Source of the DNA: an uncultured Succiniclasticum sp.
Lineage (GTDB): Bacteria; Bacillota; Negativicutes; Acidaminococcales; Acidaminococcaceae
NCBI GenBank assembly: GCA_905233365.1
Contig: CAJODT010000007.1
Location: forward strand, 1-50,343
Length of the DNA stretch: 50,343 nt
Reading direction: 5' to 3'
Shown here: positions 8,194 to 16,484 of the stretch, piece by piece
Layout of the letters: each line of letters opens with the position of its first letter
Position numbering within the stretch: the stretch's first letter is position 1
The notes under the pieces: model-generated
Databases searched by the model: none
The model's input: the letters and a program-made list of their open reading frames with translations, nothing else
Told to the model about the DNA's origin: nothing
Translations under genes and position numbers: made by a program

Positions 8194-9942
8194 ATGAAGC
8201 TGTTCCAGTTTGATTACAAAAACGAAATATCATTAAGGGGAAAACTGAACAGAATCAGGCAATTCTGTGAAGATAAACATGCATCCAAGATCCTGTTCCA
8301 TATTTTTACCGATGCTCCGGATAAAGAACTGATTGACGGTATCTGTGCCGTACTAGATGATGAAATGCCGGCCGCGGAATATGTGGGTTGCTCTACCAAC
8401 GGCAATATCAGCAGCGGCGATTTCTCACCCTCCGGTGTATCCATTACCTGCACGGTGTTCGAGCATCCTTCCATCCAGGTAGAGACGCTGCAGTACAAGC
8501 TTTCGGAAGAAGTTGCCATAGAGTTGACCAATGACCTGAAACGGCTAGTAAAGGCGCGCCCCTGGGTCAAAGCCATAGAGCTGGTAGCCACGATCCGGGG
8601 TCTGTCCATGTCGAATTTCTGCGACAACCTGCAGGATCTGGATCCTTCTATCGTAGTATTTGGCGGCGGCGCGTTCAGCGGCAAGCTGGATGCGGTACAG
8701 GCCTGCATATTCTCCAAAAAGGGCGGCGTTATGCAAAAGGGCGTAGCCTTTGTGCTTTACGGCGGCGATGACTTCTATATTTCCACACAGTTTGTGTCCG
8801 GCTGGAAGCCCCTGGGCAAGGAAATGAAGGTGACCCGGGCCGAGGGGAACATCGTGTACGAGCTGGACGGCAATCCCACCTATGACGCCTACCAACGTTA
8901 TTTAAAAATCAAGAATGATGAAAACTTCTTCTTCCATACCATCGAGTTCCCGTTTTACTACATCAAAAACGGCGTGAACATCCTGCGGGATCCGGTCTGC
9001 TGCAACGAAGACGGCTCCATCGAGATGACCTCCGACGTGAAGGAAGGGGCGTCTGGCCGCCTTGCCTATGGCGACCCTCAGACCATTCTGGACAGCGTGG
9101 CGGAGACCCGGGCCGAAGTGGCGCGTTTCTCGCCGGAAGCCATCCTCATCTTTTCCTGCGCAGGCCGCCGCCTGTTCTGGGGCGACGACAGGATCGGCCG
9201 GGAAACACAGCCTTTTGAATCCCTTGCGCCAACCTTTGGCTTCTTTACATCCAGCGAGTTTTTACGCACCAACGGCTTTGTGAACCAGCATAACGTGACG
9301 CTGGTCATCGCCGCTATGCGGGAAGGCGCGCCCAAAGAAAATGCCGCTTCTGCTGCGGAAAAGCTGGATCATTCGGAACGCATCTCCATGATCCACCGCC
9401 TGGCCACCTTCATCAACATGGCCACGTCGGAACTGGAAGAGGCAAACGAGAAGCTGCATCAGTTCGCCATCACCGACGCGCTGACCGGGATATACAACCG
9501 GGGCGAGATACAGCGGCGCATCGAAGTGTTGGCAGAAGAAACAGGCAAGCCTTTCTCGCTGATCATGATCGATCTGGATGACTTTAAAAAGGTAAACGAC
9601 AACTACGGGCACAAAATCGGCGACGAGGTCCTGACAGGACTGGCGGATTTCCTGAAGGTCAAGCTGCATACAGAGGCTGTGCCCAATCAGACCGGGCGCT
9701 GGGGCGGCGAAGAATTCATGATCGTCCTGCCTGGCATGCATAAGGAAGATGCCGTGAAGATTGCGGAGACGCTGCGGTTCGGTTTTGCGGCGATTGAGTT
9801 TAAGGGAGCCGGCAAACAGACCATGAGCCTTGGCGTGACAGAGTACATTCCCGGCGAAGACGCCGACACGCTTTGCATCCGCGTGGACGACGCTCTCTAT
9901 GCGGCAAAACGCGCAGGGAAGAATTGCGTTGTGGTGAAATAA
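8194..9942 (+). CDS. FIST sensor domain diguanylate cyclase (GGDEF)
   Basis: 582-aa protein predicted to make cyclic di-GMP. Residues about 30-370 form FIST plus FIST_C, a ligand-sensing module (CSTNGNISSG, GGGAFSGKLDA). A short coiled coil (about 405-430, SELEEANEKLHQFAITD) then leads into a GGDEF domain with DALTGIYNRGE and active-site GGEEF at 504-508. The upstream I-site position reads A-x-x-N instead of RxxD, so product inhibition is probably absent. No transmembrane segment is seen, so sensing is cytoplasmic. GGAGGGGG precedes the ATG. An HD-GYP protein at 31373-32293 could be the opposing enzyme. Confidence 0.92.
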   Translation: MKLFQFDYKNEISLRGKLNRIRQFCEDKHASKILFHIFTDAPDKELIDGICAVLDDEMPAAEYVGCSTNGNISSGDFSPSGVSITCTVFEHPSIQVETLQYKLSEEVAIELTNDLKRLVKARPWVKAIELVATIRGLSMSNFCDNLQDLDPSIVVFGGGAFSGKLDAVQACIFSKKGGVMQKGVAFVLYGGDDFYISTQFVSGWKPLGKEMKVTRAEGNIVYELDGNPTYDAYQRYLKIKNDENFFFHTIEFPFYYIKNGVNILRDPVCCNEDGSIEMTSDVKEGASGRLAYGDPQTILDSVAETRAEVARFSPEAILIFSCAGRRLFWGDDRIGRETQPFESLAPTFGFFTSSEFLRTNGFVNQHNVTLVIAAMREGAPKENAASAAEKLDHSERISMIHRLATFINMATSELEEANEKLHQFAITDALTGIYNRGEIQRRIEVLAEETGKPFSLIMIDLDDFKKVNDNYGHKIGDEVLTGLADFLKVKLHTEAVPNQTGRWGGEEFMIVLPGMHKEDAVKIAETLRFGFAAIEFKGAGKQTMSLGVTEYIPGEDADTLCIRVDDALYAAKRAGKNCVVVK

Positions 9943-9999
9943 GAATAAAACAAAATTGTAAAAAGAGAACCTGGCGGATTTGATACAGTAGGCGAAAGC

Positions 10000-10281
10000 G
10001 TTTATGGAGCAGACCCTGCCGGTATTAACTCGGCTGGGCATTGCCTGATTAGGGTGCCCTGGTCGTAAAAACGACCAACCTTGCAACGCAAACCCGCATA
10101 GCTATTGGGCTGAAGCCGTCCTACCTCTCAATATATAAAGGTAAAGTCTTTATTGGAAGCTTTAGCTGTAGAAATGACTGTATGACAGTGCATTTCAACT
10201 GCCAGAAGAGGCGTAATTCAGGGGTTCCCCCCGCCGCAACAGTATACACTTGCAGCTGTTCCTTACGGGGCAGCTGTTTTT
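10000..10281 (+). ncRNA. Structured non-coding RNA, family unassigned (6S-like rod possible)
   Basis: No coding potential between the GGDEF gene and the Rpn gene, but strong RNA structure. GGTA (10021) pairs with TACC (10122), CGGCT (10031-10035) with AGCCG (10114-10118), GGGT (10052) with ACCC (10092), and TGGTCGT/ACGACCA closes an AAAA loop (10060-10077). This makes a rod with a large central bubble, as in 6S RNA. Further hairpins lie at 10171-10196 and 10209-10236, and a very strong terminator closes the 3' end. The 5' end is uncertain. The 6S assignment is a guess from shape only; a riboswitch cut off by the terminator is the alternative. Confidence 0.45.
10253..10281 (+). terminator. Strong intrinsic terminator
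   Basis: CAGCTGTTCC, TTAC loop, GGGGCAGCTG: a 10-bp stem with two G-U pairs followed by TTTTT (10277-10281). It ends the structured RNA and insulates the next gene. Confidence 0.88.
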
Positions 10282-10364
10282 GTGTGATAGATTCATCTCC
10301 GGAGAGTGGATGGGTTCAGCTTTGCGACAAATACCCAATTATCATAGCATTTTACGGTAAAATC

Positions 10365-10373
10365 TGCTATAAT
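10365..10373 (+). promoter_or_regulatory. Extended -10 promoter of the Rpn-family gene
   Basis: TGC followed by perfect TATAAT (10368-10373), 105 bp before the start codon; the -35 region is poor. It lies after the terminator, so the nuclease gene has its own transcript. Confidence 0.55.
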
Positions 10374-10477
10374 ATCAGTGCGCAGGGCTTTTCTCTGTCA
10401 TGTGTACGAGCAGGGAATAGAAAAGCGTTGCGCCGGGTCAATCGTTCCTGTTTTGGATTACAGAAAGGAATGATTGA

Positions 10478-11413
10478 ATGGCGAAACATTTCAATAGCAA
10501 AGTTCTGGCTAATGGTAAACCGCTCAACCGCATGAACGACGTCTTTGCCAAGTTTATCTTCGCAAACGAGGCGCGCAAAGACCTCACGCTGGACTTGATT
10601 AACAGTGTCTTTGAGTTGGATGGGACGAAAGAGATTGTTGATTTTGATTTCAGGGATCGCGAACTGGATTCGAATCGGGAAGATGGCAGGGGTATTGTGT
10701 TGGATGTTACAGGCAAATGCAGCGACGGCACACTGGTAAATGTGGAGTTCCAACTGCATAAATTGGACGGCATGGAACAGCGGATGTTGTATTACTGGTC
10801 GCTTCTTTATGGCAGACGGCTGGTAAGAAGCGAGGAGTACACCGCGCTGAACCATACGGTGGTTATCAGTATTTTGGCTTACAGACTGTTTGACGACGAA
10901 GTATGGCCGCATTACCACAGCAGTTTTGCCGTGTTGAACACAAAAGACATGAACCATAAGCTGACGGATGATTTGGAGATTCACTTTGTGGAACTGCCAA
11001 AGTGGAAAAGGAAACCTGTAAGCGAAATGTCGCGGTTGGAACGCTGGATGGCGTACCTTTCGCCCAGAACGACAGACGAGGAAAGGGGGCAATTGGCGAT
11101 GGTAGACAACGCAATTGAAACCGCGATGGAAGCGGAGAATGTGTTTGTGGCAAGTCCGGAGTATCTTACTGCTTACGAGCGGTATGAGAAGAGAGTTCGC
11201 GACGAAGCGGCCATGAAATCGGCTGCTCGCAAGGATGGTATTGCTATAGGTGAAGCCAGAGGTGAAGCCAAAGGACGCAGAGCCGAACGTAACAAGTTGA
11301 TTATAAAATTGCACAATGCCGGAATGAGTAACGCCGAAATTGCCGGCCTGGTTGAAGCAGATGAATCAGAAGTCGCTTCTGTTATCCGGAAGGGCGAAGC
11401 TGCTGTCAACTGA
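10478..11413 (+). CDS. Rpn family recombination-promoting nuclease / PD-(D/E)XK putative transposase
   Basis: 311-aa member of the Rpn/PDDEXK_2 family. The nuclease core is seen as Asp76 in GIVLDVTGK and Glu90-x-Gln92 in VNVEFQL, the expected D...ExQ arrangement. NRMNDVFAKFIF at the N terminus and YYWSLLYGR after the core are typical of the family. The C-terminal tail (about 240-311) is charged and ends in a helix-turn-helix-like stretch, MSNAEIAGLVEADESEVASV. Such genes are often scattered and move between genomes; E. coli RpnA is a DNA endonuclease that promotes recombination. No inverted repeats or target duplication were seen around it. Confidence 0.85.
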   Translation: MAKHFNSKVLANGKPLNRMNDVFAKFIFANEARKDLTLDLINSVFELDGTKEIVDFDFRDRELDSNREDGRGIVLDVTGKCSDGTLVNVEFQLHKLDGMEQRMLYYWSLLYGRRLVRSEEYTALNHTVVISILAYRLFDDEVWPHYHSSFAVLNTKDMNHKLTDDLEIHFVELPKWKRKPVSEMSRLERWMAYLSPRTTDEERGQLAMVDNAIETAMEAENVFVASPEYLTAYERYEKRVRDEAAMKSAARKDGIAIGEARGEAKGRRAERNKLIIKLHNAGMSNAEIAGLVEADESEVASVIRKGEAAVN

Positions 11414-11507
11414 AAAGCGAGAGCAGCACTGAATGATTTGAAGTATTTTGAATTATAAAGTTTAACCAACCAGCGAACGATTGACTTCGTATTATTCGTC
11501 GTACACA

Positions 11508-11549
11508 CGCAGCCTGCAGGTTTATGTCAACTTGCAGACTGCGTTTTTT
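11508..11549 (+). terminator. Intrinsic terminator after the Rpn gene
   Basis: CGCAG and CTGCA pair with TGCAG and CTGCG, followed by TTTTTT (11544-11549). It ends about 100 bp after the Rpn stop; the intervening sequence shows no gene. Confidence 0.7.
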
Positions 11550-11575
11550 GATGCTGCTGTAATTTTTACCGCTCC

Positions 11576-11671
11576 ATGCCGGTGAAAGACTTTGAAAAGC
11601 TGATCGCGGACAAGAGCAACGTGGAGCAGGGAGCCAAGAGTATTAAGAACAAACTGGGTCTTGGGAAGTGA
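11576..11671 (+). pseudogene. Possible gene remnant, 31 codons
   Basis: ATG at 11576 to TGA at 11669 encodes MPVKDFEKLIADKSNVEQGA plus 11 more residues, a plausible amphipathic protein C terminus. The frame stays open upstream to about 11540 without a start or ribosome site. It looks like the tail of a lost gene beside the Rpn gene. Not recognised; could be chance. Confidence 0.25.
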
Positions 11672-11748
11672 GAAATGAATGCGGAATTGCCTGGGCAATG
11701 AGCCGCTGAAATGTAAACAAAATGTCACAAACGGATTGGGATTTGTGG

Positions 11749-11777
11749 TTGTATAAATGTTGATTTGCGTTTATAAT
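11749..11777 (+). promoter_or_regulatory. Promoter of the small secreted protein gene
   Basis: TTGTAT (11749-11754), 17-bp spacer, TATAAT (11772-11777), 63 bp before the start codon. Confidence 0.6.
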
Positions 11778-11840
11778 AATAACGTAATTTAAAAAACATA
11801 ATGCTGTTACAGCTGTGACGGCGGGAAGGGAGAAATATAA

Positions 11841-12302
11841 ATGAAGAAATTATTGATGGCTTTGGTACTTTCTCTGGCAGTCAGCGCCAGCTGCTTTGCT
11901 GCGGGAGCGTCCGGACGGTTTGCTGCGGAAGAAAAAACGGCGGATGCTCTGGTAGCTGCCCTTACCGGCAACGGCGGGACCTATGAACAGGTCAGCAAGA
12001 GCTTCAGCCCGGCGCTGAAGGAAAAACTTACGGCAGAACAGTTTGCCGCTGTTCAGGCTGGGGTCAAGAATCAGGTTGGGGCGATTAAGAATCCGGCCTT
12101 TGTGCTTCTGAACAAACAGTATGATCTGCAGAAGGGCTACAGCGGCATTGACGAGCTGGTGTATTTCGGCACCGTGAGCAAGGACAAATTCGCCAGGATT
12201 TTCGTATCCTTTGCGGAAGAAAACGGCAAACCGGTTGTGACCGGCTTCCAGGTTACGCCCATTGAGCCGGCGAAACAGCAGCCTGCTCCTGCCAAAAAAT
12301 AA
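11841..12302 (+). CDS. Secreted DUF3887-like protein
   Basis: 153-aa protein with a clear signal peptide (MKKLLMALVLSLAVSASCFA, likely cleaved near residue 20-21). The mature part is one small alpha+beta domain (ADALVAALTGNGGTYEQVSKSFSPALKEKLTAEQF...) like DUF3887, a fold related to NTF2-like accessory domains, ending in a Pro/Ala/Lys-rich tail. Own promoter upstream and own terminator downstream, so a single-gene unit. No catalytic residues are evident; a periplasmic or surface role is inferred. Confidence 0.7.
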   Translation: MKKLLMALVLSLAVSASCFAAGASGRFAAEEKTADALVAALTGNGGTYEQVSKSFSPALKEKLTAEQFAAVQAGVKNQVGAIKNPAFVLLNKQYDLQKGYSGIDELVYFGTVSKDKFARIFVSFAEENGKPVVTGFQVTPIEPAKQQPAPAKK

Positions 12303-12411
12303 AAAGGAAATTGTAAATCTTAATTGCGTAAAGCGCGTGGTGTTTCCTGCGACAGATTAAAGCCGTAGCGGACGCGTTGTCATACGATTTGAGATTGGTG
12401 TTGCGAAAACA

Positions 12412-12455
12412 AGCCTCTGTGGTCTGACGATTCAGATTGCAGAGGCTGTTTATTT
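12412..12455 (+). terminator. Intrinsic terminator after the secreted protein gene
   Basis: AGCCTCTG (12412-12419) pairs with CAGAGGCT (12440-12447), with an inner TCTGA-CGAT-TCAGA stem, followed by GTTTATTT. Confidence 0.65.
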
Positions 12456-12496
12456 GTGAACATTTTACGCTTTCCATACACAAAGCGCGGGCACAG

Positions 12497-12505
12497 TGCT
12501 ATAAT
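12497..12505 (+). promoter_or_regulatory. Extended -10 promoter of the MFS gene
   Basis: TGC followed by TATAAT (12500-12505). The start of transcription would fall near 12512, which favours the ATG at 12560 over a TTG at 12527. Confidence 0.5.
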
Positions 12506-12559
12506 TAAATAGGAAGAGTTTTCTGATTGACGGATTGCGGTTTGGGAAGTGTTTGTTGT

Positions 12560-13717
12560 ATGGAACAGTGGAAACGTAACGTTTATATTTGCACTCTGGC
12601 GGCGTTCATTACGTCGGTGGGCATGAGCCAGCTGGCTCCCATGCTGCCGCTGTATATTCAGTCGCTGGGGGTGGAGGACCCGGGCGAGGTGGCGCGCTGG
12701 GCCGGTATCATCTTTGCCATGAACTTTGTGACGCTGGCCATCTTTTCACCTATCTGGGGCAGGCTGTCCGACCGGTACGGGCGCAAGCTCATGTGCCTGC
12801 GGGCGGTCATCTGGCTGGCGGTCATCAACTTCGGCATGGGCATGGCCCAGAACGTGTACCATCTGGTGATATTGCGTCTGCTGCAGGGCGCCCTGAGCGG
12901 TTTCCTGGCTACCGCCATTCCCCTTGTTTCTTCGGAGTCACCCGTCCATCGGGCAGGCTGGGCCCTGGGGGTATTCTACACCGGGCAGATCAGTGGTACG
13001 CTGATCGGTCCCCTGCTGGGAGGCTGGCTGGCGGAGACCGTAGCGGCCTTTTGTCTGTTGAGCAGCCAGGCCATTATGGGAATCCATGAGACACGCAAGG
13101 TTACCGATACGGCTGCGGTGAACGCTTCCAACCGGGACGCTTTTGCTTCCCTGTCCCGTCCTTCCGCGCTGTTCGGTGTATTTGTGACCACGTTTACGCT
13201 CCAGTTTTCCCTCATGTGCATCGAGCCGATTCTTACGGTGTATATTGCGGGACTGGTGCCGGAGTCGAACCACGTTGCGCTGATTTCCGGGGCGGTGTTT
13301 TCCAGCGCAGGGTTTGCCAGCGTCCTGTTCGGTTCCCGTTTGGGGGCCCTGTCTGACCGTATCGGTACCCAGAAGGTGTTGTTCGGCGCCCTGCTGACAG
13401 CTTGTGCGGTGGCAATTCCCCAGGCCTTTGTCACGGCGCCCTGGCAGCTGGGGGCGCTGCGTTTTATCCATGGCATCGCGGTGGCGGGGCTGATGCCATC
13501 CATAAATCATCTGATCAAGGAGTTTGTGCCCCAGGAGTTTTTGGGCCGCATGTACGGCATCAACCAGTCCTTCCAATTTATCGGCATGAGCTCCGGCGCC
13601 ATCTTCGGCGGCTTCATTGCGGAACATTTCGGCATCCCCGTCCTGTTCTTCCTGGCAGCGGGCATGCTGCTGGCCAGCGCGGGGCTGTGCTACAAGGTGA
13701 TAGGAAGGAATGGATAA
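12560..13717 (+). CDS. MFS transporter, MdtG-like multidrug efflux family
   Basis: 385-aa major facilitator protein. It resembles E. coli MdtG along its length: N-terminal WKRNVYICTLAAFIT, motif A GRLSDRYGRKLM, the VILRLLQGALSGF helix, FGSRLGALSDRIG at the start of the second half, and LRFIHGIAVAGLMPS. Expected to export drugs or other small molecules with the proton gradient. The region after GGWLAET is about 10 residues shorter than MdtG, leaving helix 6 as VAAFCLLSSQAIMGI, so an in-frame deletion is likely and function is uncertain. The ATG at 12560 has GGGAAG upstream; TTG at 12527 is an alternative. Confidence 0.85.
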   Translation: MEQWKRNVYICTLAAFITSVGMSQLAPMLPLYIQSLGVEDPGEVARWAGIIFAMNFVTLAIFSPIWGRLSDRYGRKLMCLRAVIWLAVINFGMGMAQNVYHLVILRLLQGALSGFLATAIPLVSSESPVHRAGWALGVFYTGQISGTLIGPLLGGWLAETVAAFCLLSSQAIMGIHETRKVTDTAAVNASNRDAFASLSRPSALFGVFVTTFTLQFSLMCIEPILTVYIAGLVPESNHVALISGAVFSSAGFASVLFGSRLGALSDRIGTQKVLFGALLTACAVAIPQAFVTAPWQLGALRFIHGIAVAGLMPSINHLIKEFVPQEFLGRMYGINQSFQFIGMSSGAIFGGFIAEHFGIPVLFFLAAGMLLASAGLCYKVIGRNG

Positions 13718-13742
13718 AATCAATTACATTTTCTGATTGATG

Positions 13743-13751
13743 TGGTATAAT
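13743..13751 (+). promoter_or_regulatory. Extended -10 promoter
   Basis: TGG followed by TATAAT (13746-13751), 111 bp before the next gene start. No good -35 box. Confidence 0.5.
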
Positions 13752-13862
13752 ATGTAAAGAAAAGCGTCAGAGCATTTGCTGTTGAAAGGAATGCTGTGGC
13801 GTTGCGATTACGAAATTGAATTTGCGTTTCTGTTTGCAGAGACTTTATCTGGAGGGATGGTC

Positions 13863-14300
13863 ATGAAAAAGATATTTATTTTGTGTGCGTTGCTGGTTAC
13901 ACTGTTTGCGTCAGTGTGCAGCGCGGAACCGGTGTCCGATTACTGCAAGCTGGATCAGGGCAAGTGGATCTGGCTCAGCTCCACGGATTATCAGGGTACG
14001 TTTTTTGATCGCACGTCTGTGGAAAGGGTGCCCGACAAAAATGAGAAGAAGGTCTGGGTTTGCACCTACACCTGGGTGGACGACACCTTCGGCAAGGGCA
14101 TGCACTATGTGTATGTAAGGTACGGCATCAATTATGACAATTACACTGCGTACATGGAAAAGGGCGCGGTGCAGGACGAAAACCTGAATACCATCAAGTC
14201 CTATGACAAATTGAAATATAATCCGCAGCCCATCCGGGAGGGTACCTTGCTGGACCGCCTGGCCAAACGGGTAAAAGCCTTTGGGAATGAGGAGAAGTAA
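13863..14300 (+). CDS. Small secreted protein of unknown function
   Basis: 145 aa with signal peptide MKKIFILCALLVTLFASVCSA. The mature domain is rich in aromatic residues (WIWLSSTDYQGTFFDRTSVE, VWVCTYTWVDDTFGKG, MHYVYVRYGINYDNYTAYM), suggesting a small beta-rich fold that records a condition-dependent flux or state. I do not recognise a named family. The ATG at 13863 is chosen because it follows GGAGGG by 6 nt; upstream in-frame ATGs have no ribosome site. Flanked by its own promoter and a strong terminator. Confidence 0.7.
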   Translation: MKKIFILCALLVTLFASVCSAEPVSDYCKLDQGKWIWLSSTDYQGTFFDRTSVERVPDKNEKKVWVCTYTWVDDTFGKGMHYVYVRYGINYDNYTAYMEKGAVQDENLNTIKSYDKLKYNPQPIREGTLLDRLAKRVKAFGNEEK

Positions 14301-14315
14301 AGGAAACTGGATTTT

Positions 14316-14359
14316 AAAACCGGATGCATCTTTGAAAAAGCATCCGGTTTTCTTTTTTT
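14316..14359 (+). terminator. Strong intrinsic terminator
   Basis: AAAACCGGATGC (14316-14327) pairs with GCATCCGGTTTT (14340-14351), followed by CTTTTTTT. Confidence 0.9.
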
Positions 14360-14384
14360 ATTTACAAAAATACGAAAAATATGT

Positions 14385-14413
14385 ATTACAAATAGCACAA
14401 TTTAGTGTATAAT
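14385..14413 (+). promoter_or_regulatory. Promoter of fbp
   Basis: ATTACA (14385-14390), 17-bp spacer, TATAAT (14408-14413), about 95 bp before the fbp start. Confidence 0.55.
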
Positions 14414-14508
14414 ATATATAACAAAAATCGGAATTGCGTTGTACTTATTTCCCTCAAACCTGTCAATCGTGTCTGCACTATGATTATTATGAAAGGCGGC
14501 GAGTATTC

Positions 14509-16413
14509 ATGGAAATGCACAACTGGTCAGAAGAACATAAAAAATGTCTTGAATTGCTGACGCGGCAGTTCCCGACCCAGGAAGCGACGGTCACGGAGAT
14601 CGTCAACCTGCAGGCCATCATCAACCTGCCCAAAGGCACGGAACATTTCATGAGTGACTTGCACGGAGAGTACGAGGCCTTTTACCACATTTTAAACAAC
14701 TGCTCCGGCGTCATCCGGGAAAAGGTGGACATGCTGTTCACCGAATCCATGAATGACCGGGACCGCAAGAATCTCTGCACCCTTATTTATTACCCCAAAG
14801 AAAAGCTGGACATGATGGACAAGGAAACCCCGATCCTGGAGACCTGGGCGAAGACCACCCTGCGCCGTCTGCTGCGGCTGGCGCGGCTCTTGTCCTCCAA
14901 GTACACCCGGTCCAAGGTGCGTAAGGCTATGCCGGAAGGCTTTCGTTATGTATTGGACGAATTGCTCCATGCCCAGCCGGACGAAGACCAAAACCGGTAC
15001 GTATACCACGCTAAAATTCTGGACACGATCTGGGAGACCGGCAGCTTCCGTCCTTTCGTCTATGCCCTGACCTATCTGATCAAACGGCTGGCGGTGGACC
15101 ACCTGCATATCGTCGGGGATATCTATGACCGCGGTCCCTATGCCCATAAAATTATGGACCGTCTGCTGACACATCACTCCGTGGACGTACAGTGGGGCAA
15201 CCACGACGTGCTGTGGATGGGGGCGGCGGCCGGCAGCATTCCCTGCATCATCAATGTCATCCGCAACAATATCCGGTACAACAACTGGGAAATTCTGGAA
15301 AACGGCTACGGCATCAGCCTTCGGGATTTTGTGGTCTTTTCCGCGGAAAAATATCAGAAAGATGAAAGCAAGAACGCGCTGGTGAAAGCCATCAACGTGA
15401 TGCTGTTCAAAGCGGAAGGCCAGGCCATGCTGCGCCATCCGGAATATAAGATGGAAGACAGGCTGCTGTTCGACAAGATCGACCCGGTGAAAGGCATCGC
15501 CATCCTGCCGGACGGGAAGCAGTATGAAATGAACACCACGGACTTCCCCACCTACGATCCGGAGCATCCCTATGAGTATTCGCCGGAGGAAGAGAAGATT
15601 ATTGAAGACTGGCAGTGGGATTTCATGAACAGCGAAGCGCTGCAGAAACATATGGACTTTTTCTTCAGCCACGGTTCCCTGTATAAAGTCATGAACGGCA
15701 ACCTGATGTTCCACGGCGGGCTGCCCATGGACGAGGAGGGCAATTTCCGGGAGGTCACCCTCATGGGCAAAACCCTGAAAGGCCGCGCCTATATGGACTG
15801 GGTGGATCACCTGAGCAGGGTCTGCTTCCGTCGCCGCAAATTAGAAGATCAGGATTTCTTCTGGTTCCTGTGGATTCATCCCGATTCCCCGGTTACCGGT
15901 CGTACCATCAAGACCTTTGAACGCAGCTATATTGATGATGAAGACACCTGGAAGGAGCCTCAGGATCCGTATTACAAGCTGCACCGGAAGAAGGAAATCT
16001 GTGAAAAAGTGCTGCATGAATTTGGTCTGGACAGCCCTCAGTCCCACATCATCAACGGGCACACCCCGGTGAAGGTGGCCAAGGGCGATACGCCGGTTCG
16101 TGCAGGGGGCAAGGAGATATGCATTGACGGCGGCTTTTGCAAGGCGTACCAAAAGTCCACCGGCATCGCGGGCTACACGCTGATCTTCAACTCCCACGGC
16201 ATCCGCATCAAGGCCCATTATCCCTTCCAGGATATTGAGCATGTGCTCACCACCAACGCGGACATTGATTCCGTCACCACCCAGGTGGAGATGGAACCCA
16301 AACGGGTGATGATCGGCGACACGGACAACGGCCAGAATTTAAAACAGCAGATCTCCGATCTGAAGGATCTGCTGGAAGCGTATAGGAATGGACGGATTGT
16401 GGAGAGAAAATAG
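14509..16413 (+). CDS. fbp: Fructose-1,6-bisphosphatase, class III
   Basis: Hydrolyses fructose 1,6-bisphosphate to fructose 6-phosphate, the committed gluconeogenic step; unlike classes I/II it is a calcineurin-like metallophosphatase. The 634-aa length matches Bacillus Fbp. Metal-site motifs are SDLHGEYEAF (Asp50, His52), VGDIYDRGPYAH and VQWGNHDVLWMG. The C-terminal half carries HGGLPMDEEG, NGHTPVKVAKGD and ICIDGGFCKAY. The ATG at 14509 follows GAAAGGCGGC and gives the family N terminus; an in-frame TTG at 14434 lacks a ribosome site and is rejected. Monocistronic. Confidence 0.95.
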   Translation: MEMHNWSEEHKKCLELLTRQFPTQEATVTEIVNLQAIINLPKGTEHFMSDLHGEYEAFYHILNNCSGVIREKVDMLFTESMNDRDRKNLCTLIYYPKEKLDMMDKETPILETWAKTTLRRLLRLARLLSSKYTRSKVRKAMPEGFRYVLDELLHAQPDEDQNRYVYHAKILDTIWETGSFRPFVYALTYLIKRLAVDHLHIVGDIYDRGPYAHKIMDRLLTHHSVDVQWGNHDVLWMGAAAGSIPCIINVIRNNIRYNNWEILENGYGISLRDFVVFSAEKYQKDESKNALVKAINVMLFKAEGQAMLRHPEYKMEDRLLFDKIDPVKGIAILPDGKQYEMNTTDFPTYDPEHPYEYSPEEEKIIEDWQWDFMNSEALQKHMDFFFSHGSLYKVMNGNLMFHGGLPMDEEGNFREVTLMGKTLKGRAYMDWVDHLSRVCFRRRKLEDQDFFWFLWIHPDSPVTGRTIKTFERSYIDDEDTWKEPQDPYYKLHRKKEICEKVLHEFGLDSPQSHIINGHTPVKVAKGDTPVRAGGKEICIDGGFCKAYQKSTGIAGYTLIFNSHGIRIKAHYPFQDIEHVLTTNADIDSVTTQVEMEPKRVMIGDTDNGQNLKQQISDLKDLLEAYRNGRIVERK

Positions 16414-16449
16414 AATAGTGTTAGCATTTGGCGTTGAATTTGTAAACCA

Positions 16450-16478
16450 TTGACATTGTGGTTGCGCAATGGTAAAAT
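16450..16478 (+). promoter_or_regulatory. Promoter of the antisense antitoxin RNA
   Basis: Consensus TTGACA (16450-16455), 17-bp spacer, TAAAAT (16473-16478). There is no protein-coding frame on this strand downstream; it drives a short RNA that runs into the toxin gene's 3' end. Confidence 0.75.
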
Positions 16479-16484
16479 ACAAAT

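Noticed and set aside
10000-10281. RNase P RNA, tmRNA or cobalamin riboswitch
   Set aside because: No GAGGAAAGTCC core, no tRNA-like CCA end or tag frame, and no B12 box were found in the region.
14434-14508. Extended N terminus of fbp from TTG 14434
   Set aside because: No ribosome site and the extra 25 residues do not fit the family; ATG 14509 has both.
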